Position numbers and translations under genes: made by a program. A stretch of DNA of 64,000 nucleotides from Chromobacterium violaceum ATCC 12472 (lineage in GTDB: Bacteria; Pseudomonadota; Gammaproteobacteria; Burkholderiales; Chromobacteriaceae). The notes beneath the pieces were generated by a model. The model did no database searches. It was not told the origin of the DNA and was given only the letters and a program-made list of their open reading frames with translations. Shown here in pieces: positions 27,617 through 39,154 of the stretch; positions within the stretch are counted from its first letter, which is position 1, and the number at the start of each line of letters is the position of its first letter. The stretch lies in contig NC_005085.1 of NCBI RefSeq assembly GCF_000007705.1, forward strand, positions 4,659,752 through 4,723,751, read 5' to 3'.

Positions 27617-28978
27617 TTAAACTCCCTCTTTCTTTGCTTGCATCAGGTGTTCCACCACCCGTTCCATGCGCATAAAGCGCGACCCCTTGACCAGAACGGC
27701 GGTACCCGAAGCCAGCCGGCTATCCAGGCACTCCAACAGCTCGTCAATCGAATCGAAACCCTGCCCGGCGCCGCCGAAGGCCTGAACCGCGCGGCGCGAG
27801 GCCTCGCCCAGCGCAAAGAGCTGTTCGATGCCGCGCAGGCGCGCGTGTTCCCCGACTTCGGCATGCAAGGCTGGCGCGGCCTCGCCCAGCTCGCCGATGT
27901 CGCCCATCACGAAACAGCGCGGACCGGGCAGGCCGGCCAGCACGTCGATGCCGGCCTTCATCGAATCCGGGTTGGCGTTGTAGCTGTCGTCGATCACGGT
28001 CAGGCCGCGCGGGCTCTGCTTGATCTGCAGCCTGCCCTTGGCGCCGGCGAAGGCGGACAGCCCCTCTGCGATGGCGGCCAGCGGCACCTCCAGCGCCAGC
28101 GCGGCGGCCGCCGCGGCCAGCGCGTTGCGTACGTTGTGCTCGCCCGGCGCCGGCAGCGAGACGGCAAGCTGTCCGGCCGGAGAGACCAGCGTGAAGCGGC
28201 TGTCCAGCGCGCTCAGCGCCAGATCGCGCGCGCTGACGTCCGCCAGCCCCAGGCCGAAGCTCAGCTGGCGGTGCGAGCCGGCGGCGGCGCGGAACAGCGG
28301 CAGATTGGCGTCGTCGGCGTTGACCACGGCCACGCCGGCGTCGATCAGGCCTTCGAAAATCTCGGCCTTGGCGCGGGCGACGTCCTCGGTGGAGCCGAAG
28401 TGCCCGAAATGGGCGCGCATCGCGTTGTTGACCAGCGCCACCTGCGGCCGGGTCAGCCCGGTCAGGTAGCTGAGCTCGCCGTGATGGTTCATGCCCATCT
28501 CGATCACCGCGTAGCGATGCTGCGGCTTCAGCTGCAGCAAGGTCAGCGGCAGGCCGATGTCGTTATTGAAATTGCCGGCGGTGGCCAGCACCGCATCCGC
28601 TCCGGCATGGGCGCGCAGTATCGCCGCCAGCATTTCCTTGACCGTGGTCTTGCCGTTGGAGCCGGTGACGCCGATACGGATGGCCGGCTGCGTCTCGCGC
28701 CAGCCGGCGGCCAGACGACCCAGCGCCAGCCGGGTGTCGTCGCCGGCCTGGATCAGGCTGGCGCCGGCCAGCTCGAAGCCGTCGCGCACCAAGGCGGCGG
28801 CGCCGCGGGCGACAACCTCGGCGACGAAATCGTGGGCGTCGAAACGTTCGCCCTTCAGCGCGACGAACAAGTCGCCGGGCTGGGCCAGGCGGCTGTCGGT
28901 GATCACGCGCGACACTTCGCCGTCGGCGCCGACGAGGCGGCCTTGCGCGAAACGGGCGGCTTGGCTCAGCGTCATCAT
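27617..28978 (-). CDS. murF: UDP-MurNAc-tripeptide--D-alanyl-D-alanine ligase
   Basis: The true start is ATG 28978, overlapping the murE stop as ATGA, for 453 residues; the same frame stays open far upstream through murE but that part is not protein. Motifs are [28 protein letters not shown] and [12 protein letters not shown]. It adds the D-Ala-D-Ala made by DdlB to give the pentapeptide. The low-complexity Ala-rich region near residue 270 is normal for high-GC MurF proteins. Confidence 0.96.
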   Translation of the reverse strand: MMTLSQAARFAQGRLVGADGEVSRVITDSRLAQPGDLFVALKGERFDAHDFVAEVVARGAAALVRDGFELAGASLIQAGDDTRLALGRLAAGWRETQPAIRIGVTGSNGKTTVKEMLAAILRAHAGADAVLATAGNFNNDIGLPLTLLQLKPQHRYAVIEMGMNHHGELSYLTGLTRPQVALVNNAMRAHFGHFGSTEDVARAKAEIFEGLIDAGVAVVNADDANLPLFRAAAGSHRQLSFGLGLADVSARDLALSALDSRFTLVSPAGQLAVSLPAPGEHNVRNALAAAAAALALEVPLAAIAEGLSAFAGAKGRLQIKQSPRGLTVIDDSYNANPDSMKAGIDVLAGLPGPRCFVMGDIGELGEAAPALHAEVGEHARLRGIEQLFALGEASRRAVQAFGGAGQGFDSIDELLECLDSRLASGTAVLVKGSRFMRMERVVEHLMQAKKEGV

Positions 28979-30456
28979 GGCCGTTTCCCCCACGCGGTCA
29001 GCGCTTCTTCCGCCACGCGGAAGTCGGAGAACGGCCGTTTGACGCCGGCGATGTCCTGGTATTCCTCGTGGCCCTTGCCGGCCACCAGCACCACGTCGCC
29101 GACGCGGGCCTGGGCCACCGCCCAGTGGATGGCGGCCTCGCGGTCGGCCTCGACATGCGCGCGGGCGGCGTCCATGCCGGCCAGCACGTCGCGGATGATG
29201 GCCTGCGGGTCCTCGCTGCGCGGGTTGTCGCTGGTCAGCACCGCCACGTCGGCGTGCTTTTCGGCGATGGCGCCCATCATCGGACGTTTGCCCGGATCGC
29301 GGTCGCCGCCGCAGCCGAACACGCAGAACAGCCTGCCGCCGGCGGGGCGGATCTCGGACAGCGTGGCCAGCGCCTTCTCCAGCGCGTCGGGCGTGTGGGC
29401 GTAATCGATCACCACCAGCGGCTCGTGCGCGCCGCCGACGCTCTGCATCCGGCCGCGCGCCGGCTGGATGCGCGCCATCACCGCGGCGGCGTCCTGCAGG
29501 CTGACGCCGTTGACGCACAGCGTGGCCAGACAGGCCAGCAGGTTGGCGGCGTTGAAGCGGCCGACCAGGCCGGTGCGCACGTCGACCGTGCCCCACGGCG
29601 TGGCCACGGTCAGCTGCAGGCCTTCCAGCGTGGCGGCCAGCGCCAGCGGACGCACGTCGCCCTGCTCCAGGCCATAGGTGACCACGCGGGTCTGCTTGGG
29701 GTCGATCCCGGCGGCGAGCTGGCGGCCGAAGGCGTCGTCGGCGTTGATCACCGCGTGCTTCAGGCCTTCCCAGAAGAACAGCTTCTTCTTGGACTCGCCA
29801 TAGGCTTCCATCGAGCCGTGGTAGTCGAGGTGGTCGCGGGTCAGGTTGGTGAACACCGCGGTGGCGAACTCGACGCCGTTGACGCGGAACTGGTCCAGGC
29901 CGTGGCTGGACACTTCCATCGTCACCACGTGCGCGCCCTGGCGGCGGTATTCGGCCAGCTTCTGCTGCACCGTCACCGGGTCCGGCGTGGTATGGGTGGT
30001 TTCGGTCAAGTGGCCGTAGAAGCCGTTGCCGACGGTGCCGATCAGCGCCGCTTTCTGGCCCAGCAGCGAGAAGGCCTGCGCCAGCCAGTGCGAAATGGAG
30101 GTCTTGCCGTTGGTGCCGGTGATGCCGACCACGGTCAGGTCGCGCGAGGGCAGGCCCAGCACGTGGGCGGCGACGATGCCGGCGCGCTCGCGCAGATTCG
30201 GCACCGCCAGATTGGGCGCTTGCCACTCGGCTTTCCAGGCGAAGCCGTCGGCTTCGTCCCACAGCACCGCGGCCGCGCCCTTTTCCAGCGCGGCGGGGAT
30301 GAAGTCGCGGCCGTCGGCGTACTCGCCGCGGCAGGCGAGGAACACATCGCCCGGCAGCACGCGGCGGCTGTCGGCCTCCACCCGCTTGATCGGGAGGCCC
30401 AGCTGTTGCAACAAGGCCGGATCCCAGTCCGGCAACGCAGTCAAACGGCTCTTCAT
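28975..30456 (-). CDS. murE: UDP-MurNAc-L-Ala-D-Glu--meso-diaminopimelate ligase
   Basis: The 493-residue ligase has VVGITGTNGKTSISHWL, the TTPDP motif, the carbamylated-Lys region around HDYHGSMEAYGESKKKLF, IDYAHTPDALEKAL and a DNPR motif in TSDNPRSEDP. DNPR marks meso-diaminopimelate specificity rather than lysine, as expected for a Gram-negative wall. It lies 4 bp after ftsI and overlaps murF by 4 bp. Confidence 0.97.
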   Translation of the reverse strand: MKSRLTALPDWDPALLQQLGLPIKRVEADSRRVLPGDVFLACRGEYADGRDFIPAALEKGAAAVLWDEADGFAWKAEWQAPNLAVPNLRERAGIVAAHVLGLPSRDLTVVGITGTNGKTSISHWLAQAFSLLGQKAALIGTVGNGFYGHLTETTHTTPDPVTVQQKLAEYRRQGAHVVTMEVSSHGLDQFRVNGVEFATAVFTNLTRDHLDYHGSMEAYGESKKKLFFWEGLKHAVINADDAFGRQLAAGIDPKQTRVVTYGLEQGDVRPLALAATLEGLQLTVATPWGTVDVRTGLVGRFNAANLLACLATLCVNGVSLQDAAAVMARIQPARGRMQSVGGAHEPLVVIDYAHTPDALEKALATLSEIRPAGGRLFCVFGCGGDRDPGKRPMMGAIAEKHADVAVLTSDNPRSEDPQAIIRDVLAGMDAARAHVEADREAAIHWAVAQARVGDVVLVAGKGHEEYQDIAGVKRPFSDFRVAEEALTAWGKRP

Positions 30457-30460
30457 GATC

Positions 30461-32212
30461 TTAGAAATCCGCCGGAACCGGGGTCGATTCCGGCAATAAA
30501 GTGTTGTTGGATGGCTCGTCCGGCGCGATGTTCAGCACGCGCAGCGCGCCGCCCGCCACCTGAGAGAACACCGGCGCGGACACCGCGCCGCCGTAGTATT
30601 TGCCCGCGGACGGCTCGTCTATCATCACCGCCACGATCACCTTGGGCGAGTGGCCGGGCGCGAAGCCCATGAACAGCGCGCGGTGCTTGTTGGCCACGTA
30701 GGCGCGGCCCTCCAGCTTGCGCGCGGTGCCGCTCTTGCCGCCTATGCTGTAGCCGATGATGCGGCCGCCGACGGCGCCGCCGCCAGGCTGGCTGTTGGCG
30801 ATCAGCAGATCGCGCATCTCGTGCGCGGTCTTCTCGCTGAGCACCCGCTTGCCCGGCATCGGGTTGGCAGTCTTGTACAGCGCCACCGGCAGCATCACGC
30901 CGTCGTTGGCGAAAATGGTGTAGGCGCGCGCCATCTGGATCAGGCTGACCGACACGCCGTAGCCGAAGGACATCGTCGCCTGCTCGATCGGGCGCCACTT
31001 GTGCCAGTCGCGCAGCCGGCCGCTGGCCTCGCCGGGGAAGCCGGTTTCCGGCGCCCGGCCGAAGCCCAGCGCGTCGTAGTGCTTCCAGAACTCTTCCGGG
31101 CTGTTCAGCAGCGCCAGCTTGCTGGTGCCGACGTTGGACGATTTCTGGATGATGCCCAGGATGCCCAGGCTGGCCTGCGGCGACACGTCGCGGATGGTGG
31201 CCGGGCCTATCATGTAGCTGTGGGTGTCCAGCACCGTGTTCAGATTGGCCTTGCCGTGCTCCAGCGCCAGCGAGATCGACAGCGGCTTCATCGTCGAGCC
31301 GGGCTCGAACAGGTCGATCACGCCGCGGTTGCGCATCATTTCCGGCGTCACGCCGCTGCGGTTGTTCGGGTTGAACGACGGGTAGTTGGCCAGCGCCAGC
31401 AGTTCGCCGGTGTGGGCGTCCAGCACCACCACGCTGCCGGCCTTGGCCTTGTTGGTCTCCACCGCGGCCTTGATTTCGCGGTAGGCCAGGTACTGGATGC
31501 GGTGGTCGATCGCCAGCGCCAGCTTCTGGCCGTCGCGCGGCGGCTCGATGGCGGCGACGTCCTCGATGATGTGGCCGCGGCGATCCTTCAGCACCACGCG
31601 GCGGCCATCCTTGCCGGACAGCATCTTCTCGCGGGCGAGCTCCACGCCCTCCTGGCCCTTGCCGTCCACCCCGGTGAAACCGATGATGTGCGACACGATC
31701 TCGCCGGCCGGGTAGAAGCGGCGGAACTCCTGCTGCTTGGCGATGCCGGGCACGCCCAGCGCCATCACCTTGTCCGCCAGCTCCGGGCTGATCTGGCGCT
31801 TGATGTAGACGAATTCCTTCTTGCGGTCAGACAACTTGGCCGACAGCTCCTCCGGCGACAGGTCCAGCAGGCCGGCCAGCTCTCGCAGCTTGGCCGGCGG
31901 CACCGGCTCCATGTCGGCCGGACTGGCCCAGATGGTCTGCACCGGCGAGCTGATCGCCAGCGGCTCGCCGTTGCGGTCGGTGATCACGCCGCGGTTGGCC
32001 TCCAGCGTCAGGGTGCGGCGGAAACGCGCCTCACCCTGGTTCTGCAAGAAGTCCTGCTGCACCACCTGCAGATAGACCGCGCGGCCGATCAGCGCCAGGA
32101 ACAGCAGCGCCAGCATCAGCAGCACGCAGCGCACGCGCGTGCTGGTCATCCGCAGCGCGGGGCTGGCCGGCGCGGGGCGGGTGCGGACGCTGTAGCTGGA
32201 ACCGGCGCGCAT
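30461..32212 (-). CDS. ftsI: Septal transpeptidase FtsI (PBP3)
   Basis: Start taken at ATG 32212 (583 residues); GTG 32215 just before it, overlapping the ftsL stop, is equally possible. One N-terminal membrane helix (CVLLMLALLFLALIGRAVYL) precedes a class B PBP dimerisation domain. The transpeptidase motifs are SxxK in EPGSTMKPL, SxN in KSSNVGTSKL and KSG in GGKSGTARKL. It cross-links septal peptidoglycan with FtsW. Confidence 0.96.
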   Translation of the reverse strand: MRAGSSYSVRTRPAPASPALRMTSTRVRCVLLMLALLFLALIGRAVYLQVVQQDFLQNQGEARFRRTLTLEANRGVITDRNGEPLAISSPVQTIWASPADMEPVPPAKLRELAGLLDLSPEELSAKLSDRKKEFVYIKRQISPELADKVMALGVPGIAKQQEFRRFYPAGEIVSHIIGFTGVDGKGQEGVELAREKMLSGKDGRRVVLKDRRGHIIEDVAAIEPPRDGQKLALAIDHRIQYLAYREIKAAVETNKAKAGSVVVLDAHTGELLALANYPSFNPNNRSGVTPEMMRNRGVIDLFEPGSTMKPLSISLALEHGKANLNTVLDTHSYMIGPATIRDVSPQASLGILGIIQKSSNVGTSKLALLNSPEEFWKHYDALGFGRAPETGFPGEASGRLRDWHKWRPIEQATMSFGYGVSVSLIQMARAYTIFANDGVMLPVALYKTANPMPGKRVLSEKTAHEMRDLLIANSQPGGGAVGGRIIGYSIGGKSGTARKLEGRAYVANKHRALFMGFAPGHSPKVIVAVMIDEPSAGKYYGGAVSAPVFSQVAGGALRVLNIAPDEPSNNTLLPESTPVPADF

Positions 32213-32484
32213 CACAGCGCTCCCTTGGCCGTGATCACCTGGATCTGGCGCGGATCGGGGGTGTGCATGTCGAGACGGGTGGACGCGGCCTTTTCTATCA
32301 CCGCGTGCGCGCCCCAGGTGCTCTGCTCCAGCTGCAGCTGGCCGAATTCCACCTCCAGCTGCTGCGCCGACTTGGTTTCCTTCTGCAAGTCGCTGTAGAG
32401 CTTGCGCGACACGTGCGTGGACGTCACCACCGACCAGGCGGAGAACACGGCCATCAGCAGCAGCGTCGCGTTGAGCTTGTTCAT
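32212..32484 (-). CDS. ftsL: Cell division protein FtsL
   Basis: I chose ATG 32484, which overlaps the rsmH stop as ATGA; 90 residues. It has one membrane helix ([20 protein letters not shown]) followed by a periplasmic coiled coil ([29 protein letters not shown]). That is the standard FtsL layout for the FtsQLB complex that activates FtsWI. Sequence conservation in this family is low; position between rsmH and ftsI is the strongest evidence. Confidence 0.9.
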   Translation of the reverse strand: MNKLNATLLLMAVFSAWSVVTSTHVSRKLYSDLQKETKSAQQLEVEFGQLQLEQSTWGAHAVIEKAASTRLDMHTPDPRQIQVITAKGAL

Positions 32485-33443
32485 GCGTCGCCCTCCCGCC
32501 ACGGCGCGGCGGTGCGCTGGGCCACGCGCATGATGGCGCTGCGGGCGCGCGGATTCTCGCGCACTTCCTCGTCGCCGGCGCGGATGGCCTTGCCGACCAG
32601 GTCTATCGGCGGCTGGGCCATGTCGGCCGCGCGCACCATCGCCCAGGCCGGCAGCTTTTCCTCGCTGCTGACGTCGCGCAGGTAGAGCTTGACGATGCGG
32701 TCCTCCAGCGAATGGAAGCTGATCACCGCCAAGCGGCCGCCCTCGTTCAAGAGGCGCGCGGCCTGCGGCAGCACCGCCTTCAGCTCGTCCAGCTCGCGGT
32801 TCACAAAGATCCGGATCGCCTGGAAGGTTCGCGTCGCCGGGTCTTGACCCGGTTCGCGAGTACGGACGTTTTGCCCAACGAGCACAGCGAGCTCGCGGGT
32901 GGTCGTGATGGGGCTTTCGTCCCGTTGCGCAACAATGGCTGCTGCGATCTTGCGAGCAAACCGCTCTTCACCATAAGTCTTGATGACCTCTCTGATATCG
33001 GCCTCGTCGGCCGTTGCCAACCACTCGGCGGCGGTGACGCCGCGGGTGGTATCCATACGCATGTCCAGCGGCGCGTCGAAGCGGAAGCTGAAGCCGCGGC
33101 TGCCGTCGTCGATCTGCGGCGACGACACGCCCAGGTCCATCAGCACGCCGTCGACGCCCGCCACGCCCAGGCGGGCGAGCTCGGCCGACAGCGTCTCGAA
33201 ACCGTTGTGCACGATGTTGAAGCGGGAATCCTCCGCCGCCAGCCTGTCGGCGACGGCGATGGCTTCCGGATCCTTGTCGAAGGCGATCAGCCGGCCGGAG
33301 GGGCCGAGCTTCGACAGGATCAGGCGGCTGTGGCCTCCGCGACCGAAGGTGCAATCGACGTAGACGCCATCGGGACGAATGGCGAGCGCGTCGACCGCTT
33401 CGGTCAGCAATACCGTGCGATGCACGAAGGTGGGGGTGCTCAC
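32481..33443 (-). CDS. rsmH: 16S rRNA (cytosine1402-N4)-methyltransferase
   Basis: The 320-residue MraW/RsmH protein starts at GTG 33443, overlapping the mraZ stop by 4 bp. It has [13 protein letters not shown], the SAM-binding [26 protein letters not shown] and [13 protein letters not shown]. It N4-methylates C1402 in the ribosomal P site. A stretch from about 32800 to 33025 uses many A/T-ending codons (ACT, TAT, GGT, TTT, GCT, GCA, AGA) unlike the rest of the gene, while the protein stays intact. This suggests a recombination tract. Confidence 0.96.
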   Translation of the reverse strand: MSTPTFVHRTVLLTEAVDALAIRPDGVYVDCTFGRGGHSRLILSKLGPSGRLIAFDKDPEAIAVADRLAAEDSRFNIVHNGFETLSAELARLGVAGVDGVLMDLGVSSPQIDDGSRGFSFRFDAPLDMRMDTTRGVTAAEWLATADEADIREVIKTYGEERFARKIAAAIVAQRDESPITTTRELAVLVGQNVRTREPGQDPATRTFQAIRIFVNRELDELKAVLPQAARLLNEGGRLAVISFHSLEDRIVKLYLRDVSSEEKLPAWAMVRAADMAQPPIDLVGKAIRAGDEEVRENPRARSAIMRVAQRTAAPWREGDA

Positions 33444-33886
33444 AGCGTGAAATCTCCAAGGTGTTGCGCCAAATCGGCTTGGTCGATGGCCAGTGCGTCA
33501 GCGGTCTGGCTGTCCCATTCCTCGGCATTCCACAGTTCGAAGCGGTTGCCCATGCCTACCAGGGCAACGTCCTTGTCCAGCGCGGTCAGTTCGCGCAGGC
33601 GGGCCGGCAGCAGCACGCGGCCGGCGGAGTCCATCTCCAGGGTCTCGGCGTGGCCGAGCACCAGTCTTTGATAGCGTTTCAGGGTGGGATTGCCGGTGGG
33701 AAGGGCCAGCAGACGGGCCTCGACCGGGCGCCAGTTGGGTTCTGGGTAAAGCAGCAGGTGGTCTTGGGATTCGAGGGTGACGACCAGCTTGTGCCCAAAC
33801 GCGGACAGCAGCGTCTCGCGGTGCTTGGCCGGAATAGCCAAGCGCCCCTTGCTATCGAGAGACAAGATGCTGACGCCACCAATCAT
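33440..33886 (-). CDS. mraZ: Transcriptional regulator MraZ
   Basis: The 148-residue protein has two SpoVT/AbrB-like domains: [21 protein letters not shown] and [21 protein letters not shown], each carrying the DxxGR motif. MraZ forms a ring and represses its own dcw promoter by binding spaced GTGGG repeats, exactly the kind found at 33941-33980. It is the first gene of the cluster, starting at ATG 33886 about 80 bp downstream of the likely transcription start. Confidence 0.96.
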   Translation of the reverse strand: MIGGVSILSLDSKGRLAIPAKHRETLLSAFGHKLVVTLESQDHLLLYPEPNWRPVEARLLALPTGNPTLKRYQRLVLGHAETLEMDSAGRVLLPARLRELTALDKDVALVGMGNRFELWNAEEWDSQTADALAIDQADLAQHLGDFTL

Positions 33887-33940
33887 GATTTGAGAACCCG
33901 CTGACCGAGAAAACGGAGCCGTCGCTCCGGGGGGAGAATT

Positions 33941-33980
33941 TCCCCACTTTCACCCACTTTACCCCACTTTCCGCCACTAT
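33941..33980 (-). promoter_or_regulatory. Four MraZ-box repeats with 10-bp period
   Basis: On the coding (minus) strand four units GTGGCGGAAA, GTGGGGTAAA, GTGGGTGAAA and GTGGGGAAAT follow with exact 10-bp spacing (CCAC cores at 33944, 33954, 33964 and 33974 on the plus strand). They match the known GTGGG-type MraZ operator. The first box overlaps the -10 hexamer, consistent with autorepression. Confidence 0.85.
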
Positions 33981-34004
33981 AAGAAAGAACTGCCCCACGG
34001 TCAA
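33976..34004 (-). promoter_or_regulatory. Sigma-70 promoter of the dcw cluster
   Basis: TTGACC (33999-34004) and TATAGT (33976-33981) on the minus strand are separated by exactly 17 bp. Transcription would start near 33969, inside the MraZ boxes, leaving an ~83-nt leader before mraZ. A GGGG-rich extra box lies in the spacer at 33993-33998. Confidence 0.8.
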
Positions 34005-34228
34005 CATAGGGATTTGCTAATTCGCCTTTTGAGACAATGACTTACAGGAGCGCGCAAAAATGGAATCCGAAACAAATCAGGGACTTAAATTCGCCTGTAA
34101 AAGTGGGACATGAACATTGCGGGTCACGGGGATTGCAACAAGGCGGCAATAATTGCCGATGGAACTGTTTGAACCACAAGTATCTTCAGGAAAAGCAACA
34201 AATTACCGGCGGCAATTTTCAGCCATGT
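34005..34228. other. Intergenic stretch between the dcw promoter and the gatB terminator
   Basis: About 220 bp of relatively AT-rich DNA. A 65-codon plus-strand frame (34037-34234) has no family match I recognise and runs into the gatB terminator, so I do not call it. An AAAGTGGG sequence near 34096 resembles a lone MraZ box on the other strand. Nothing else is seen. Confidence 0.5.
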
Positions 34229-34229
34229 A

Positions 34230-34263
34230 TTTAAAAAACAACAGGGCGGCCATTCAGGCCGCC
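34230..34263 (-). terminator. Terminator of the gatCAB operon
   Basis: GGCGGCC (34245-34251) and GGCCGCC (34257-34263) pair around 5 bp. The minus strand then reads CTGTTGTTTTTTAA. It begins 24 bp past the gatB stop. Confidence 0.85.
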
Positions 34264-34286
34264 TTGCTGTTTCAAACGCAGAGCGC

Positions 34287-35714
34287 TCAGGACAGTTTTT
34301 GCCGCAGGATATCCTGCACCTGGGCCGGATTGGCCTTGCCCTTGGACGCCTTCATCACCTGGCCGGCCAAGGCGTTGAGCGCCTTTTCCTTGCCGGCGCG
34401 GAATTCCTCCACCGCCTTCGGATTGGCGGCGATCGCCTCTTCCACCATTTTCTCGATGGCGCCGACGTCCGACACCTGCTTCAGACCGTCGCGCTCGATG
34501 ATGGCGTCGGCGGACAGCTCGCTGTCCCACAGCGCGTCGAACACCTGCTTGGCCAGCTTGCTGGACAGGGTGTTGTCGGCGATGCGCGCGATCAGGCCGG
34601 ACAGGCGCTCAGCCGAGATCGGGCAGTCTAGGATGTCCTTGCCGTCGCGGTTCAGGCGCGCGGCGATCTCGCCATTGATCCAGTTGGCCGCCAGCTTGCC
34701 CTGGCCGGAGGCCTTGGCCACGGCTTCGAAATACTGCGCCTGCGCCAGGCTGGAGGTGAGCAGCGCCGCATCGTAGGCGGACACGCCGTAAGCGTCGACG
34801 AAGCGGGCCTGCATCGCGCCCGGCAGCTCCGGCATCTCGCCCTTGATGCGGGCAACCTGCTCGTCGGAGATGCGCACCGGCAGCAAGTCCGGGTCCGGGA
34901 AGTAGCGATAGTCGTGCGCGTCTTCCTTGCTGCGCATCATGCGGGTCTCACCGGTATCCGGGTCGAACAGCACGGTGGCCTGCTGCACCTTGCCGCCGTC
35001 TTCCAGCGTGTCGATCTGCCACTGGATCTCGTACTTGGCGGCCTGTTCCAGGAAGCGGAAGGAGTTGAGGTTCTTGATCTCGCGGCGGGTGCCGAATTCC
35101 TTTTGGCCTTCCGGGCGCACCGACACGTTGACGTCCATGCGGAAGCTGCCTTCCTGCATATTGCCGTCACAGATGCCCAGCCAGGTCACCAGGGTGTACA
35201 AGGCCTTGACGTAGGCCAGCGCCTCGTCGACCGAGCGCATGTCGGGCTCGGACACCACTTCCAGCAGCGGCGTGCCGGCGCGGTTCAGGTCGATGCCGGA
35301 CAGGCCCTGGAAGTCTTCGTGCAGGCTCTTGCCGGCGTCCTCTTCCATGTGGGCGCGCGTCACGCCGATGACTTTTTCCTGATCGCCAACCAGGATTTTC
35401 AGCTTGCCGTGCTCGACGATGGGCAGGTCCATCTGGCTGATCTGGTAGCCCTTGGGAAGGTCCGGGTAGAAGTAGTTCTTGCGGGCGAACACGTTCTTCT
35501 GGTTGATGTTGGCATCCAGCGCCAGGCCCAGGCGGATCGCCTTGTCCACCACCGCGCGGTTCAGCACCGGCAACACGCCGGGCAGCGCCAGCTCCACCGC
35601 GGAAGCCTGGGTGTTGGGCTCCGCGCCGAAAGCGGTGCTGGCGCCGGAGAAAATCTTGGAGGCGGTATTGAGCTGCACATGCACCTCGATACCGATTACG
35701 ACTTCCCATTTCAT
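34287..35714 (-). CDS. gatB: Asp/Glu-tRNA amidotransferase subunit B
   Basis: The 475-residue protein starts [21 protein letters not shown] and has [33 protein letters not shown] and [18 protein letters not shown], all diagnostic of GatB. The C-terminal YqeY-like tail domain ends [14 protein letters not shown]. GatB phosphorylates and amidates the mischarged tRNA using ammonia from GatA. AAGGA lies upstream of the ATG, preceded by a perfect 8-bp hairpin. The operon terminator follows. Confidence 0.97.
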   Translation of the reverse strand: MKWEVVIGIEVHVQLNTASKIFSGASTAFGAEPNTQASAVELALPGVLPVLNRAVVDKAIRLGLALDANINQKNVFARKNYFYPDLPKGYQISQMDLPIVEHGKLKILVGDQEKVIGVTRAHMEEDAGKSLHEDFQGLSGIDLNRAGTPLLEVVSEPDMRSVDEALAYVKALYTLVTWLGICDGNMQEGSFRMDVNVSVRPEGQKEFGTRREIKNLNSFRFLEQAAKYEIQWQIDTLEDGGKVQQATVLFDPDTGETRMMRSKEDAHDYRYFPDPDLLPVRISDEQVARIKGEMPELPGAMQARFVDAYGVSAYDAALLTSSLAQAQYFEAVAKASGQGKLAANWINGEIAARLNRDGKDILDCPISAERLSGLIARIADNTLSSKLAKQVFDALWDSELSADAIIERDGLKQVSDVGAIEKMVEEAIAANPKAVEEFRAGKEKALNALAGQVMKASKGKANPAQVQDILRQKLS

Positions 35715-35735
35715 AGTCGGAAAATCCTTTTCATG

Positions 35736-35757
35736 CCAGAGCGCAGCATCGCTCTGG
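35736..35757 (-). repeat. Leader hairpin before gatB
   Basis: CCAGAGCG and CGCTCTGG pair around CAGCAT, 22 bp before the gatB start. It sits just upstream of the Shine-Dalgarno sequence. It may influence translation or simply close the upstream palindromic element. Confidence 0.5.
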
Positions 35758-35775
35758 GAAACGTAAACTTATTAG

Positions 35776-35872
35776 CCAGCGCGCGAGCGGCGCGAAGACA
35801 AGGCGGGCGCGCGCAGACAGTACATTGAGTACGGCAAGCGCGCCCAACGCCGTATTCGCGTCGAGCCGCTGG
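35776..35872. repeat. Nested palindromic element between gatA and gatB
   Basis: Three nested inverted repeats share one centre: CCAGCG (35776-35781) with CGCTGG (35867-35872), GGGCGCGC (35805-35812) with GCGCGCCC (35838-35845), and GTAC (35820-35823) with GTAC (35829-35832). This fills most of the 160-bp gap inside an otherwise tight operon. The layout is that of a dispersed intergenic palindromic repeat; copy number in the genome is unknown here. Confidence 0.6.
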
Positions 35873-35874
35873 TT

Positions 35875-37326
35875 TTACAGCGACGGCGCCTTGGCGTGCC
35901 AGTCAGTCGCCTGCTGGAACTGGTGCGCCACGTTCAGCATCCTGGCTTCGGCAAAGTAGTTGCCGATGATCTGCAGGCCGATCGGGCGGCCGTTGGCGGC
36001 GAAGCCGGCCGGCACGCTCATGCCCGGCAGGCCGGCCAGGTTCACCGACAGCGTGTAGATGTCGGACAGATACATCTGCACCGGATCGCCGGACTTCTCG
36101 CCGATATTGAAGGCGGCGGTCGGCGCCACCGGCCCCAGGATCACGTCGCACTGCTCGAAGGCGGCCTTGAAGTCGTTGGCGATCAGGCGGCGGATCTTCT
36201 GCGCCTTCAGGTAGTAGGCGTCGTAGTAACCGTGGCTCAGCACATAGCTACCCACCAGGATGCGGCGCTTGACCTCGTCGCCGAAGCCTTCGGCGCGGGT
36301 CTTCTCGTACATGTCGACCAAGTCCTTGTAGTCCTTGGCGCGGTGGCCGTAGCGGACGCCGTCGTAGCGGGACAGGTTGGTCGAGGCCTCGGCCGGGGCG
36401 ATCACGTAATAAGCCGGGATCGACAGCTCGGTATTGGGCAGGCTGATCTCCACCGCCTCGGCGCCCAGCTTTTTCAGCTCGGCCACCGCGTTGTCGACGG
36501 CGCGCGCGACGTCGGCGTCCAGACCGGCGGCGAAGTATTCCTTGGGCAGGCCCACCTTCAGTCCGGACAAGGACTGGTTCAGGTCGCGGGCGTAGTCTTC
36601 CTTGGCGCGCTCCAGGCTGGTGGAGTCGCGCGCGTCGAAGCCGGCCATCACGTTCAGCATCAGCGCGCAGTCCTCGGCGGTCTGGGCGATCGGGCCGCCC
36701 TGGTCCAGCGAGGAGGCGTAGGCCACCATGCCGTAACGCGACACCACGCCGTAGGTCGGCTTGATGCCGGTGACGCCGCAATGGCTGGCCGGCTGGCGGA
36801 TGGAACCGCCGGTGTCGGTGGCGGTGGCCACCGGCGCCAGGCGCGCGGCCACCGCGGCGGCGGAGCCGCCGGACGAACCGCCCGGAATCGCGTTCAGGTC
36901 CCACGGGTTCTTCACCGCGCCGTAGAACGAGTTTTCATTCGACGAGCCCATCGCGAACTCGTCCATATTGGCGCGGCCCAGCGTCACCATGCCGGCGGCG
37001 GCGCACTGCTCCACCACGTGGGCGCTGTACGGCGAAACGAAGTTGTCCAGCATTCTGGAGCCGCAGCTGGTTTTCCAACCTTGCTGGCAGAACAGGTCCT
37101 TGTGCACCAGCGGCACGCCGGTCAGGGCACGGGCATCGCCGGCGGCGAGGCGGGCGTCGGCCGCGCGGGCCTCGGCCAGCGTCTTTTCGCGGTCTACGGT
37201 GACGATGGCGTTGAGCTGCGGGTTCAGCGCCTCGATGCGGTCCAGGTACTGGCTGGCCAGCTCCACGCTGGAAACCTGCTTGGCCGCCAGCTGTTGCGAC
37301 AATTGCTTGAGGGTGGCTTGTGTCAT
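35875..37326 (-). CDS. gatA: Asp/Glu-tRNA amidotransferase subunit A
   Basis: I chose ATG 37326 ([13 protein letters not shown]), 483 residues. The amidase signature is intact: catalytic Lys in [10 protein letters not shown], the Gly/Ser-rich [15 protein letters not shown] and the nucleophile region [19 protein letters not shown]. GatA hydrolyses glutamine and channels ammonia to GatB. Together with GatC it makes Gln-tRNA and/or Asn-tRNA by transamidation. It lies 82 bp after gatC. Confidence 0.97.
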   Translation of the reverse strand: MTQATLKQLSQQLAAKQVSSVELASQYLDRIEALNPQLNAIVTVDREKTLAEARAADARLAAGDARALTGVPLVHKDLFCQQGWKTSCGSRMLDNFVSPYSAHVVEQCAAAGMVTLGRANMDEFAMGSSNENSFYGAVKNPWDLNAIPGGSSGGSAAAVAARLAPVATATDTGGSIRQPASHCGVTGIKPTYGVVSRYGMVAYASSLDQGGPIAQTAEDCALMLNVMAGFDARDSTSLERAKEDYARDLNQSLSGLKVGLPKEYFAAGLDADVARAVDNAVAELKKLGAEAVEISLPNTELSIPAYYVIAPAEASTNLSRYDGVRYGHRAKDYKDLVDMYEKTRAEGFGDEVKRRILVGSYVLSHGYYDAYYLKAQKIRRLIANDFKAAFEQCDVILGPVAPTAAFNIGEKSGDPVQMYLSDIYTLSVNLAGLPGMSVPAGFAANGRPIGLQIIGNYFAEARMLNVAHQFQQATDWHAKAPSL

Positions 37327-37408
37327 TTCGATCAAATCTTGCTATCCGGATAGTCTGGCCCGGCCGGCGATTTTCTGGGAACCAATCGCGGCGGGACGGC
37401 TCACAGGC

Positions 37409-37696
37409 TTACTCGATCACTTTGGGAACGAGGAACAGGCCTTTTTCCACTTGCGGCGCGACCGCCTGGAAGGCCTCGCGCCGGTTGGGTTCGGTGACGA
37501 CGTCGTCGCGCAGGCGCAGGGAAACATCCTGCGGATGCGCCATCGGCTCGATGCCGGCGGTGTCGACGGCCTGCATCTTTTCGATCAGGCCGAAAATATT
37601 GTTGAGCTGGTCCGCCGTGGCGGCGATTTCCGCCTCGCTCACGTTGATGCGGGCAAGCTTGGCGATCCGTGCGACATCCTGATGCGTCAGCGACAT
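37409..37696 (-). CDS. gatC: Asp/Glu-tRNA amidotransferase subunit C
   Basis: The 95-residue protein has the typical GatC layout: two N-terminal helices ([22 protein letters not shown] and [22 protein letters not shown]) and a C-terminal extended region with [20 protein letters not shown]. It stabilises GatA against GatB. AGGA lies 5 bp before ATG. It is the first gene of the operon, divergent from mreB. Confidence 0.95.
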   Translation of the reverse strand: MSLTHQDVARIAKLARINVSEAEIAATADQLNNIFGLIEKMQAVDTAGIEPMAHPQDVSLRLRDDVVTEPNRREAFQAVAPQVEKGLFLVPKVIE

Positions 37697-39093
<1,397 letters not shown>

Positions 39094-39154
39094 ACTTCCA
39101 GCAACGAACTAAACCGAGCGAACGCCGCGCCGTCAAGGCGCGGTGGCTGTGGCC

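Noticed and set aside
28979-30262. Upstream extension of the murF frame to 881 codons through murE
   Set aside because: The extension is the out-of-frame shadow of murE; murF has a clean start at 28978 overlapping the murE stop.
34037-34234. 65-codon plus-strand ORF between mraZ and gatB
   Set aside because: No recognised family, no Shine-Dalgarno sequence, and it runs into the gatB terminator.
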